64,000 nucleotides of DNA from Coccinella septempunctata (lineage: Eukaryota > Arthropoda > Insecta > Coleoptera > Coccinellidae), in NCBI RefSeq assembly GCF_907165205.1, contig NC_058191.1, positions 9,798,501-9,862,500 on the forward strand. Reading direction: 5' to 3'. Shown in pieces: positions 11,161 through 22,328 of this stretch. The stretch's first letter is position 1, and every line of letters starts with the position of its first letter. The notes beneath the pieces are model-generated. The model searched no databases. It had not been told where the DNA came from and was given only the letters and a program-made list of their open reading frames with translations. A program made the translations under genes and the position numbers.

Positions 11161-12880
11161 TGGTAAAGATTTTCTGCAACCATATATGTAATATGACATT
11201 ACTTGTTATATTTTCACTAGGTCGGATAGTGATCATTTTTCACCTTTGATTAGCAAGTAAGTAGAAGTAGAAGTGAAGAGTGAAGTAGAAGAAACAATTG
11301 ATTTCATTATAATAGCTACAATACAAGAAGAGAAATTGAAAATGAATTGGATTTCATATAATGAGAAATTCTTCGAATGAAATAGATAAACCCGTTCATT
11401 TAGTGAAGCTGGTTGTTGAAATGTTGCACTGCTTTTTTCCATTGATTGTTATTATATATTATTTGGAAAATTCTTTAGGGTACAGGACACATCCGAGGAT
11501 GTAGAAGGTCTTGAGAGTAGAACAGACGTTTTGGACTGGTTTCAATGGAACCATTTACTTCGTATGATAGTATGGAAATAATGGTATTCTCCAGAATATT
11601 CAGAGCAGCACGTTATCGAAAAATATCATGTGATGATCTGAGAATAGCAAGGTAGTGAGTGACTCACTGAATGATTAGTACCTATACAAGAATATAAACT
11701 TCTACATAACACTTATTTAAGTGATTTGGTTTCAGGCCAGGAAATCTCTATGAGAGTTATTTCGATGAAGCAAGAAAGGATATCAAATAAGCAACTTTAC
11801 TTGTCCTACCGAGTTCTTGAGTTCATTTGCATCTGCAGGAACTTCGAAACATTTAGAAAACACAAAAGTTGTGGAACAATGACTACTCAAATGAAGCAAA
11901 GGTGCATCAGCATGATATATCATTAATATATTGATATGATAAAGTATCAACTTAATCATAATAATTTATTTCAACTAATTCATATCCTACTTCAAAAAAG
12001 ATGAACTGATGAAACATTCATCTTTGGGACAGAACATAGTTTGTCGGGTCAGCTAGCAGTTTTTATAAAATAAATCATTTTTCTTTTTCAATCACTCATT
12101 ATTTGAGTCTGACGTTCAGAAATAATAATGTTGAAGAATAAATATTCGATTGATATTGATGGATCAAATTCCTTGATATAGTCGATGATATCAGATCTTT
12201 AGTGTTATTTCGAGAGAGTTCTATTATTCAAATATTTCCTAAGTTAAGCAGAGTGTAACTCTTGAAGCAGAATTGTCAGGATGGCATCAAATAAATGGAT
12301 ATTTGCCCATATCCCCGTCTAATAAAGACAGGTGTGCATTCCAGTAAATGGAATTGGTATCTTTGATGAACATCAGCTCAATTGATGTAAATCAGACAAC
12401 GAGTGTTCCCATCAGACCACTATTTCGAGATGCATATAAATTTGCAATGAGATGTTCGGTGCTCTGAGTGGTGGGATTTAACATGAAATATTCAGCAATT
12501 AGTTGTCGCATTGTTTGATGTCGAGCAAATGTAGAAGAGAACGGAAAAATAACGTTGAAATTCTTCGACGATTTGCATAATTTGGTGAGGAGCTTTTACT
12601 CATTGGATTTTTTATGTTCGACAGTTTCCATTACGTAATCTTCTTGATTCCAGAAACCCATTAATTTCAATAATCTTATATCAGAAATCATTCTAGGTCC
12701 AAAAATACTTCATTCTAATGGTGTGGACAATTTGAGGAAACTAAGTTTCATAGAACTGAAAAATTTGTTCGCGCGATAGGGGATGGAAAAGCGCTGGTTG
12801 GTTTTCACAAGTCCCGTCGCATGGCTTTAGTACAAACCTATAATACTTATAAAAAGAGACTCTGTAGTATTCTCGTCCAT
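11161..12880. other. non-coding, short purine-rich simple repeat
   Basis: No gene recognised. A (GAAGTA)-like purine tract sits at about 11251-11293. The remaining open frames are short and motif-free. Confidence 0.35.
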
Positions 12881-12941
12881 GTTTCTTAGAATTGAACGAT
12901 CTATTGCAGGACTTTGGACTCAGTAAATATATCAATTATGA

Positions 12942-12981
12942 TTTTGCTAACGTTTCGGAACCTATTGTTCCTTTCTCAAGG
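12942..12981 (-). ncRNA. hammerhead-like motif in Penelope arm (left)
   Basis: On the minus strand, CCTTGAGAAAGG is followed by a GGAAC/GTTCC hairpin with an AATAG loop and then GAAACGTT. The hairpin followed by GAAA matches stem II and the conserved downstream box of the hammerhead ribozymes known in Penelope-like elements. The upstream CTGATGA box is not intact (TTGAGAA here), so activity is unlikely. Confidence 0.3.
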
Positions 12982-13391
12982 CTAAAAAGAGGCATTCATT
13001 AACCATACAAAAAAATATACAACATTGAATACTATACCTCATCATACAATTAATAAAACATAATAGGTATATAATTAAAATATTTGGGCGAAGTCAAAAA
13101 TAAATAAATGGTCCCGACGTATGACAGTCAACAAATTGAAAACAATGAACGTGAATCGCAATGAAATATTGTGTTTTGGCATGATGTTACGTTGAAACCT
13201 ATTTTCAATCTGGTCTCAGCTTATTCAATTCGTTCCAACCAGCAAATATACAGGGTGACATAAATATAAAACATATAAAATATACAAAACATATAAAGTA
13301 TAAAACATATAATATTATACAAAAAGACGAACATCACTCTGGCGAAAACATAAATAAGGCGCGGAGACAAATAATTCAGGGTTGCTATCCA

Positions 13392-13815
13392 TTAGGTATT
13401 GTTATATGTTATGATATCGATATCATAAACCGTACTTAAGTTGTTCGTATCTTCTCTGTAGTTCACTTTGTTGTTTCTTCTAATGTATATCATTTCACTT
13501 AGAAGGCGTCTGAAATAATGCTGTTCTTTATCTAGGATACTCACATTTTCAAAATTAAATCTATGTCCCTCTGTGTGTGTGTGTGTGTTGTGTGAGTGCA
13601 GTTTTGTTTTCAGCTTCTGAATGTTTATTATGTTGTCGAATTCTATCTTTTGGATATTGTTTTGTTTGGCCCACGTACACTTTGTCACAATCCTGGCAGG
13701 GAATTTTATATACCAGACTAGACTGCATAGTAATAGGGGTTTTGTCTTTTGTGTTGGTGAAATTTTTTTTATTGTTATCAAGGATATTATAGAATGATGT
13801 TGTGCAACCAAACAT
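13392..13815 (-). pseudogene. Penelope GIY-YIG endonuclease domain (frameshifted)
   Basis: The minus strand reads LVYKIPCQDCDKVYVGQT, with the hallmark tyrosines and the Cys pair of Penelope GIY-YIG domains. It then shifts frame near a (CA)n tract and resumes with HRFNFENVSILDKEQHYFRR, then LLSEMIYIRR. In Penelope-like elements this domain follows the RT and nicks the target DNA. No RT domain remains. The shift and the truncation make it inactive. Confidence 0.85.
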
Positions 13816-13850
13816 ATATTTTTTGTATGGTTAATGAATGCCTCCTTTTA

Positions 13851-13890
13851 GCCTTGAGAAAGGAACAATAGGTTCCGAAACGTTGGCAAA
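13851..13890 (+). ncRNA. hammerhead-like motif in Penelope arm (right)
   Basis: This is the inverted partner of the motif at 12942-12981. The core CCTTGAGAAAGG, stem GGAAC/GTTCC and GAAACGTTGGC are identical apart from one base downstream. Conservation in both arms is expected from their common origin and does not by itself show function. Confidence 0.3.
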
Positions 13891-13945
13891 ATCAAAATTG
13901 ATTTATTTACTGAGTCCAAATTCCTGCGATAGATCGTTTAATTCT

Positions 13946-15520
13946 TATAAAAAGAGATTAGGGAGGAATATCTGTTCTCACAAGGGTATATCAACGGATT
14001 GGTTTACTAGTTTCGAATGGTCAACCTGACAATAAAATGCACGATGGCTCCAGAACAGGCCAGTTTGTTTTTATCGCACTATCGAGCATTGGGGAAGATG
14101 GAATTCGAGAAAACCCCCGTGATTGAACTGTGTTTGACCAAATATATTCTAATGGCATTCCCGAGGTTCTGTCCAGGTTCATATGAATGATCTTCAGAGG
14201 AAAACCCAGAGCCCTATCGTCAGCATAGCGGTTGATGTAATCAGTGATCAGTAATCGTTGGAGAACCAACGAATCTTACCTTTTCAGATAACATTGAAGC
14301 GATAATGAATATTTAAGGATATCAAAGAAATAAACGAAGCATTCCGAAGAACTCTAGTGCAATTAAATGCTACGAATACAAGAACTTTTTCTCGGAAACC
14401 TCATTAGTTTGAATAGAGAATACTCCGTCTGACGAAAATGATAAATTTTTTATAAAATATCTTTGAAACGTCACATTTTTAAATAACCATTTCAACCATT
14501 TCCCAAAAAATTATTTTAAATGAAAAATAAAAATGGGTATTTAAAAATGGAAGCGTTTCGTTTCAATTGCACAAGTTGGCAACATCGACTGAAATATGCG
14601 TTGATAATAAAGGACAACAAATACACTATCTTGATGAGATAGACAGTCTATGAAGTCTGGGACAAATAGGGAAGGTCGTAAAATTTTATGGTACTTTTAT
14701 GGCCGGTTTCTGTTGAGGCTCGCCAGTGGGTACGCGCCTTATGATGGCTGTGAATCAACAGCTGTTATTTTCAAAGGAAGCCATTGTTCTTTTCTTCTTT
14801 CAGTACGCGCTGTTGCCAAATCATAAACTGGAAACGAAGCCATTTAAATTTTAAGAATGACTAGAAGAATGATTTTCAATTGTTTCCGCGGTGAATTTGA
14901 AAAATTTATGAATGAAACTCCTAATTATTCAGTTTGAATTTACACATGCTGTTATAATCCGAATTGAGGAGAATTCCCCGATGAAGAATCAGGTGCGTCA
15001 ACCGAAGGAATCCATCATTCATTTTCCTGTCAACTTCTCGATATTTTTGGGGAGAAAAGTGGTCAATATTTAGCAATCCGCTCTAGAAAGCTGGGATATC
15101 TACTCAAAACTAGAGAATTTTATTCGCCAGATAAGATTATTTCACATCTCATGGCACAGATCGGACCAAGACATGATTAGTGGTTTCATGTGTGGAGCTG
15201 AGCGCTTTTTCCTGGCCTTCGGCGCTCAAACCTTCTGCTGTTTTGATTGGTGAATTTCAATCGAACTTGAGGAAACACTTTCACCTCTTCCCCATTTCCT
15301 CTGAAATCCGCAAACCATGGACTCTAAGACACCCGAAGGACAATATTCTTGAAGCCATTGCCAGACCAACATCAATAAGTTCGAAAGAGTGGAGCGAAAC
15401 TTGAAAAACGGTTGCATAGTTGGGGAGCCCAAGAGGTAAATTCGGGACGTACTCAGTGTGTCAGATTTATAAAGGGGGAAATAACTTGGACCCTGTAAAG
15501 AATAGTGAAAAAAAAAGATC
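13946..15520. other. non-coding, nothing recognised
   Basis: An open minus-strand frame at 14021-14269 contains the tetrapeptide YADD but no other RT feature, and I do not treat it as a gene. No repeats or terminal structures were found. Confidence 0.35.
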
Positions 15521-15526
15521 ATTGTA

Positions 15527-16153
15527 ACATGGTGGGCAAAATTAGTGCATTGTTGTCTACTGAGGGGATCTCGAGAACTATAGCAGCTAGAAGAAAACAG
15601 ATGACACTTTCTCGATCTCTTTTTTCATGACTAATCCAAATCTGAAAACAGAATCGGCCTATCATTCATTCTTAGATTTCGAGTTATAAACAAAAATTTG
15701 AGATTTTGACGATTCCGAAAAGTTCTCATAACTTTTTTGTCTTTGAAGTTACAGATCTGAAACTTGAACCTTCTTAGACACTTTTATATGTAGAATCTAC
15801 TGACAAAAGATTTTTTTCCAATTCAAAACTAACAAATTCAATAAAAGTTTGCATTTAAAGAAGTAAAAGTTCACCTAATGTTTCGAAATGAAAAAACATT
15901 TTGAGCTCATCAGTAGATTCTACGTAAAAAAGTGCCTGTAGAAGGTTCAAGTTTCAGATTTGTATCTTCAAGGACAAAAAGTTATGAGAACTTTACGAAA
16001 TTGTGAAACTCAAAAACGAAGTATCGTAGGAGGCTGCGGTTTTCACTATTCTTTGTTTCTCCGAAAATGAGCTTGGAAATGTATCATCCGTTTTCATTTA
16101 GCTGCTATAGATCTCGAGAACCTCTCAGTAGACAACGAATTTTGCCCACCCTG
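15527..16153. mobile_element. palindromic MITE 1
   Basis: A non-coding element whose two halves are inverted copies. Paired blocks include GGTGGGCAAAATT at 15531 and its complement ending at 16150, TTGTCTACTGAG, CTCGAGA.CTATAGCAGCTA, GTTCTCATAACTTTTT, and GAAACTTGAACCTTCT with TAGAATCTACTGA near the centre. The right end is flanked by TA (16154-16155). The length is about 627 bp. The TA site suggests mobilisation by a Tc1/mariner-type enzyme. No coding capacity. Confidence 0.75.
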
Positions 16154-16155
16154 TA

Positions 16156-16765
16156 CACACTCGAGCTTGTCAGATTAAGATATATGTGGTTAATCACATG
16201 TCAAAAAGTTAATATTCTCTTAATCTAACAGTTTAAGCTTGACGAAAATGTGTGGGAGGGCGCCAAACTGGCAAAAACAATCGTCACATTTACATTCTCG
16301 AGTGCAGTGGATTTTTTTTTCTTATATTGAAGCTAATGATTCGAGAATAACGAAAAAATATGATCTGACAGCTGCTTAAAGCCGAAACAATAAAAATTGT
16401 CCATAAGGGTCAGCAAAATAAGTTTTTTGAATCATCGGCTCTCCTGAGCTTCACATTGTTTTCGCATTCTTATAAAAGTAGCAGAGCATAACAGTTTCTA
16501 CAAATTTTGTTCGAAGCAATTGAACTTTTTTGAGTTATATGACGATGAATGTATATTATACTAGGTTTCTACATTGACTTTACCCTTTCGCTTGTGTGGA
16601 GTAGCTCTTCGCGCTCGTCGCCCTCTAACTCAATAACGGTTTAAAGTATTTGAAATTGCTTCAGACAAAATTTTTATAGAATTTTATTATTCACAATTTC
16701 CATTTATTATCATAGACACGTGTAGAAGGCATATACAATATCTTAATCTGCCACGCTCGAGTATG
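16156..16765. mobile_element. MITE 2, adjoining MITE 1
   Basis: The 28-bp TIRs are imperfect. The left reads CACACTCGAGCTTGTCAGAT and continues TAAGATAT. The right in reverse reads CATACTCGAGCGTGGCAGAT and continues TAAGATAT. TA dinucleotides flank both ends (16154-16155 and 16766-16767). The left TA is also the right flank of MITE 1. No ORF. The TIR sequence differs from that of MITE 1, so they are different families. Confidence 0.7.
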
Positions 16766-16767
16766 TA

Positions 16768-19700
16768 CACCTGACGATTTATTTTTTTACATCTTTGAAA
16801 ACTTGCAGACGCTCTTCCCACCGCTGAAAGTGCATACATCATAAAAATTCTTTTTTTTTACCATCCAATGTTCAAAATTCACTAGGTCTCCACGACGCTC
16901 GAGTAAATCCCGATTAAGCATCGTCGGCTTCCCAATTATAACAAATATCTTGATAGTCATTTCCGAATTTCTAATTCGCGCATGCGTGTAAGTCAGTTGC
17001 TACCAACGATTTGGCTTCGCTTATTATCATAGCTCAGAACGCGTGTTATCAATATTGGTATAATAGATATATGGTCTCCGTAGTCCGTAGAAGCCAAAAC
17101 ACTATTTGATAACTAAGATGTTTTATTACTCTCGCCCTCATGTAGGCGAACTAATGTGTAACTCTAGTTAGTGGTCATGAGATTCATTAATTCTCATTGC
17201 TAAGTCCATTTTATTTTAGTGGTAGGAAGTGGTAGGTAGTGGTAGGAAGCCGAAAATGTTACACTTGAACATTTGACAAATAAAAATAGATACTTGAACA
17301 ACCACATTCTTTTATGAAAATGGTTCATGAATTACTTTTTTCCTTGACCCCTAAAATCAGCAAGCTTCTATGACGCACTCTTTTTATTTCTCAGAATAAA
17401 TGAATGAATGAATTATCTGTAATTTAAGAAGGGATTCGTTTCATGAGGGATATTTAAATTACTGATTCTGAGGGTCCGGTGTCAGCGCATCACGTTTTCA
17501 CTCCCTCAAAAATCAGGTAGGTATACGAAAATTTCCTGTCACTCGTTCACCTCTAAAAGGGCTTAACTGTGTAGGTGATAGCTTCAGTATCACTGAAACG
17601 TGTTATCTCTTCAGACGAGGCTGCTTTCACTCATAACTCCGAGTAGATTAGAGATTCGGGAAGCAAAAATAGGATGAAAACGACGGAAGTACGGCCGAAA
17701 GAGTGTTGATTCCGGGAAATTGAATACACGTGAGCTCGTTTCAGATGTGAGGTTACGTTCAGCGACAAAAAGAGGAAATCTAAGGCCGGCCATGCTCCGC
17801 GCTATCGGACTTCGATTTCGCCGGAAATGCCCCGACTCGGCGGAGGTCAGGACAGTCGCCTATATCTCATGGTATAATTTCCGTGAGGTCGGCAACTAAT
17901 AACGGGAGCCTTTTGCATAACTCGGGACGACGACCATCTTATACTTCCTTTCGTAGTCGGTCCCATCTCAAGCGAGCGCCGAATGCCATCGTCGTCCATC
18001 ATACGTGAGGGAATTATCTCCGTTATGCTTTCCTTTTATACCGCGTCACGTCACTTGCTAGTCGCCGGGAGTCCCACGTTATTCCCGAACATTTATCGGG
18101 AATGTTACCATTGTGGTCGTTATCCGAATGCTCGTTTGCGGGTTTGAGTATTGCGAGGAATCGCAGGTAGATAAGACGTAATTGATTATTGAATTATTAC
18201 GATAGTTAAAGGAAGGATAGGGGTTTCTGAATGATTGAATGGGGTGGAGAGAATACAGGATTGCAATGTTCAGGTCAGGGAGGGATCTGAGTAGATACAA
18301 AATCATTATGAATTGTGACGTGGCAGATTTTTGCTCCGCCACAAAAGGAAATTTTTTCACCGATACTTTCATAATAAGACCTGACAACCGAAAAATTTTG
18401 GAAGGAAATCGTTATATTATCATAGAGGGGGACCGATTGATATTATGTCATTGTTTTCCACCTACCAGGCTAATGCTTGTAGCGGAAACCGTATATATCT
18501 TTTGTTTTCAGAATTCATATATTTTATAATTCCTTCCATTCAGCCGTACTTTTTATGACTCGAAGAGGGTCTTTCAAATTGTTCCGTTTTTCTTACTCTT
18601 CTGTTGTTTCTGTCTCTTTCCGAGCCAGTTGATTGACCGAACAATTTTAGTATATCCAATGGGGAAATGAGTTACCCATAGTGGGGCAGGTTTTCCGCGG
18701 AGAGGGGTATTTTTTCGAGGACCGGCGCTGAAAGTCAAGAGCGAAATTTATTGAGACATAGATGGCAAGAAAAGTGTGTAAGGTGTTTCACCGTGCAGTA
18801 CAGTTAAAATTACAGGAAGTTTGAAAGTTTAAGGCGAGTCACTTGTAGAATTTTTATTTTTTCCGTAGTGCATACCTGGCATGATATCTTCACTATTTTT
18901 CGCTTTCTTTAGTCCCTTGAACTAGCTGAAAATACCGACCTACCGTTTAAACTTGATCTAGTCATTGTAGGCTGTGTAGATTGCCAACTTCCGCGACCGT
19001 TCGACCGCCGTTGGGTCCAAAGAGAACTTGAGGCTCCTACCGTATTTTTATATTTATTGTGTTAATATTTTGTCGATTCCCGACCGATCAAGTTACAGGT
19101 TTACAGCTTCTTACGAACTGCTGTCTGACAGGCAGCCATTTTGAGGGTCATCGAGAGAGACACCGAGAGAGACAGGGTGCACTGCAATTGGACCGGTACC
19201 AGCCTCCGTACCGAATTCCGTCGACAGAATGAGTGACTCGCCAGGCTTTCAAAATTCAACCGTATTCACCTTTGATTTTAACTGTATTTTCCTGGAGTGA
19301 CCGTTTTTAATTGACCGTATTTCATCAACGTATTTTCTCAAGGGTAGTTAAAACGATTATGGTGTCATGCTCTGTTCATGATCTCAGAATGATACATGGC
19401 AAATAAAGAACACTGTTACAAATATGTTACGTAGATACCTATCATGGAGCGGAAACATGAAATTTACAGAATATGGATATAATTTGGATACACCACAGGT
19501 ACATTCCAAATATCGTATCAGACACGTAATGGTTACAAAAAAGTAACACATAACAAGGTTTCCCATTGGATTTTCCAAGAAAACATAACAGGTACCTATG
19601 TTACTGCCTACATATGTCAAAACCGATTTTTCCAACAGAACTGGAATGCAGCTAACTGACCGCTCCATGTGAGCCCTCAATTTAAGTGTTTTAACGAGCT

Positions 19701-20340
19701 CAAATCTATCGGAACATGAATTAACGTTCATCATTGTCAAAGTTTGGCGAAGATTCTTGCTAAAAGAATTAGCTCACTACTTACTCAGTTTTTGCTGAAG
19801 CTCTATCAACACTGTTATGTCTCTAGAGATTCCACACGATCAATTTGCATTCTTGTAAAATTTTAGAACATAATTCCTGGATAAGTTGCCTGTCGAATTT
19901 TCATTTATTTGTATGTAACTTTAGTACCTACTGAGTGCTAGTTGAACTATTTTCCAACAATGTAGCTGCAATTGCAGTTGAGGTATATCCGCGAGCAATC
20001 CCATTTGGCGAATGAGTTATTTACCAAGAGATAATAAAAGATTCTTTAGTGCCGCCGCACAAAAAATATTTCTAAGGTTCAATCGATGATAACTTCAGCC
20101 AGACTGTCAAAGTAAACTTTTGTTATCTATTTGCAGAATGTTGGTTCAAACTAGTTCTTTCAATGCTTCGGGATTATATTTCGATTCGTGTTTCATCTCC
20201 TGATTTTGTAGGTGCAGTCATGCTTAGCTGACTTAATACCTTGATACATGCTGATTTACCTATGGGTTAATAAAGTTAATTTATTAATGTTTAAATTCAT
20301 CATTAGAGATTCAAGGCCTAATCTTTCATCACTTTCTTTC
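16768..20340. other. non-coding or regulatory DNA, no gene recognised
   Basis: 17480-18100 is noticeably richer in CG dinucleotides than its surroundings, which may mean unmethylated or conserved host DNA. Open frames here (17611-17793 minus, 18079-18387 minus, 19384-19740 minus) lack motifs and splice framing. No TIRs or tandem arrays were seen. Confidence 0.35.
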
Positions 20341-20369
20341 TTGTTTTCTGCCCTGTTTCTTTGTTTCAG

Positions 20370-20506
20370 ATATTTTTTCGAAATGGAAAGAGGATGAAGA
20401 AATGTTTATGTCAATGGAAAGGAAGCCCTTCAGTATTAAAAGCTTATTCTGTAAACAAATTTGTCATCACTACAGTTCTCACGGGGAGACAGGGTTTTTT
20501 TACTGA
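20370..20506 (+). CDS. candidate terminal exon of an unidentified host gene
   Basis: A long pyrimidine tract ending TTTGTTTCAG (20360-20369) is an excellent acceptor. The next frame, entered in phase with two leading bases, reads 44 codons of protein-like sequence (FSKWKEDEEMFMSMERKPF, then SIKSLFCKQICHHYSSHGE) and ends at TGA 20504-20506. No AATAAA was found close downstream and no partner exon was identified. It may be a real last exon or a chance match. Confidence 0.3.
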
Positions 20507-22298
20507 GGTTTTTCCCTATGCTCTTGTATCATACTCCAAATTGTATGGTACCCCGTTACACTAACCTTTGCTGAAACTTATACATATACTATATAGTTTG
20601 ATAACTAAAAATGTATTGCTGACATTTAAAACAATATATATATTACCACTGTGTGTACTGCATCACCAGATGCAGTACACATATTTCAGCAGATTTTTGT
20701 AAGGGGCGATTCAGCACAGTACATCAACAATAATGAGCTACTGTGGATCAAAGAACGAAAAAAATTCAATTCAAACATTGTTTTTTATTATCCTATATAT
20801 TTTTGGAACAAATATGTGTCTGACGATATTTTGTGCAAGATGCGGATTAGAACTTCAAACCCAGAAATGCAAATTAAGGAAAAATTATAACCTGAATATT
20901 TCATCTCGCTGCAACTGGAATGATCCCAATTATAGGGTAAAATACTCAGATTCATTTTCAAGAAAACAATAAAACGAGATAATATGAAAGTGCATCGAAA
21001 AAATAACATAAGTGTTCTTAAAAAATTAGTACTCAACGAAATAGCAACTAAAAAAATATGTTCATTCTGAGTGCATTAGCACTTTTACACAAGCGAAACA
21101 GCAGCAGACGAAAAACAGGGCCTAAAGGCCATCTTCGGGACGTTAATATCCATCTTGAACACCAAGTAGACCGAGTCGCAATGACCAATCAGCATCCTCT
21201 TGACGAACCTAGCACAATGGTATCCTTTTCTTTCGGCCAACGATGACATTCGCATATCTCTCATAATCCAATGAAGTAATTGCTAACAAAGGGCACCAAT
21301 CAAGAATTAATAAGTGAAGTGATATTATGTGAATTATATGGACCATCATTCAGAGCTGGAGAGCACTGCTAGTCAAAAATAAAAATTGACCCGTGACAAA
21401 CGTGCGACTCAACCCCAGTTTAGGATTGACAGAGAATAGTCAGATGCAAGATATATATAAAAATACCGAGGCATATTTCGTGGAAATTTCATGTACGGAA
21501 TGGAAAGCATAAACCGCATCGATATTTCTTGAAAACAATATATCCAATCCACTCATCCCACATGGTCAGCGTTTTCGATGCAGTAGATGGGCCATAAATA
21601 ATTTCCTCCGTATTTCGCCTGCTTAGCTTTCTTTTTTCAGCCGCCTATCGGACTAACTATCTCCAATACCTAAAGCGTCTGATTTAAATATTCTGGCATG
21701 ATCTCCTAATATTATTCCAATATATCAAAGCGATCTTAATACCTGTTCGTCACGCACTATCTGACCCCCATACAAAAAACTGATACGGCGCTTTGGCCCA
21801 GCGTCGATTTATGCATCCCCTCATTCGAGCCACCGCGCCACATACCCGAAATCTATCAAGAATATCGAGTTACACAGAGTCACTTCTTGAATATGAATAT
21901 GTGCGGAACGTACAAGACTTTCCGAAACACAGAACGGTGGCATAATCCGGAGATTAAAACGTACAGGATTTATCGCAGGATTTCTGCAGATTCAGTTGGA
22001 TATTCGTTAGCATGCTCATACCCTCTCACTTATTGGTAGTTATTCATGCGTCCATTCTCAGGCAACTTTGTGAAGAAATTTTCCTTGGAAAACACTGACT
22101 TCTGGCCTAGTTATTGCTAGTTCGTGCAAAATAATTCGAGTTTGTTTCGCAAAAAGGCATCCGGACGAAATACTAAATCAGCGGTGATCTTTTCGTCCCC
22201 AAAAGAATCCTTCTGTACCACAGTATAGTTTATGTATGCTAACAATGGGCAACGTCATGACATCAGGGATGTCTTCGAAACCATAGTTGTCAGACGAT
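20507..22298. other. non-coding, nothing recognised
   Basis: Short open frames at 20651-20890 and 21058-21246 have no identifiable features. No structural repeats were seen. Confidence 0.3.
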
Positions 22299-22321
22299 CA
22301 TTATTATTATTATTATTATTT
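22299..22321 (+). repeat. (ATT)n microsatellite
   Basis: About seven ATT units lie immediately left of Tc1-like copy 2. They may be host simple sequence or the tail of an older retroposon. Confidence 0.7.
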
Positions 22322-22328
22322 CTTTACA

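Larger units (their letters stand above)
12885..13945 (-). mobile_element. Penelope-like element, 5'-truncated, with inverted terminal arms
   Basis: A minus-strand GIY-YIG endonuclease remnant (13392-13815) is bracketed by arms of about 130 bp that are inverted copies of each other (12885-13013 and 13817-13945). Beyond that, weaker similarity extends outward on both sides. The arm downstream of the ORF is in the ORF's own orientation, while the other is flipped and abuts the truncated ORF directly. Penelope-like elements are known for terminal pseudo-LTRs and for 5' truncations joined to inverted copies, so this layout fits. A TG microsatellite expansion sits inside the ORF. Confidence 0.8.

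Noticed and set aside
14021..14269. Minus-strand open frame containing YADD
   Set aside because: No other RT motif lies around it and the frame starts right after a donor-like GTAAG, so the tetrapeptide is likely chance.
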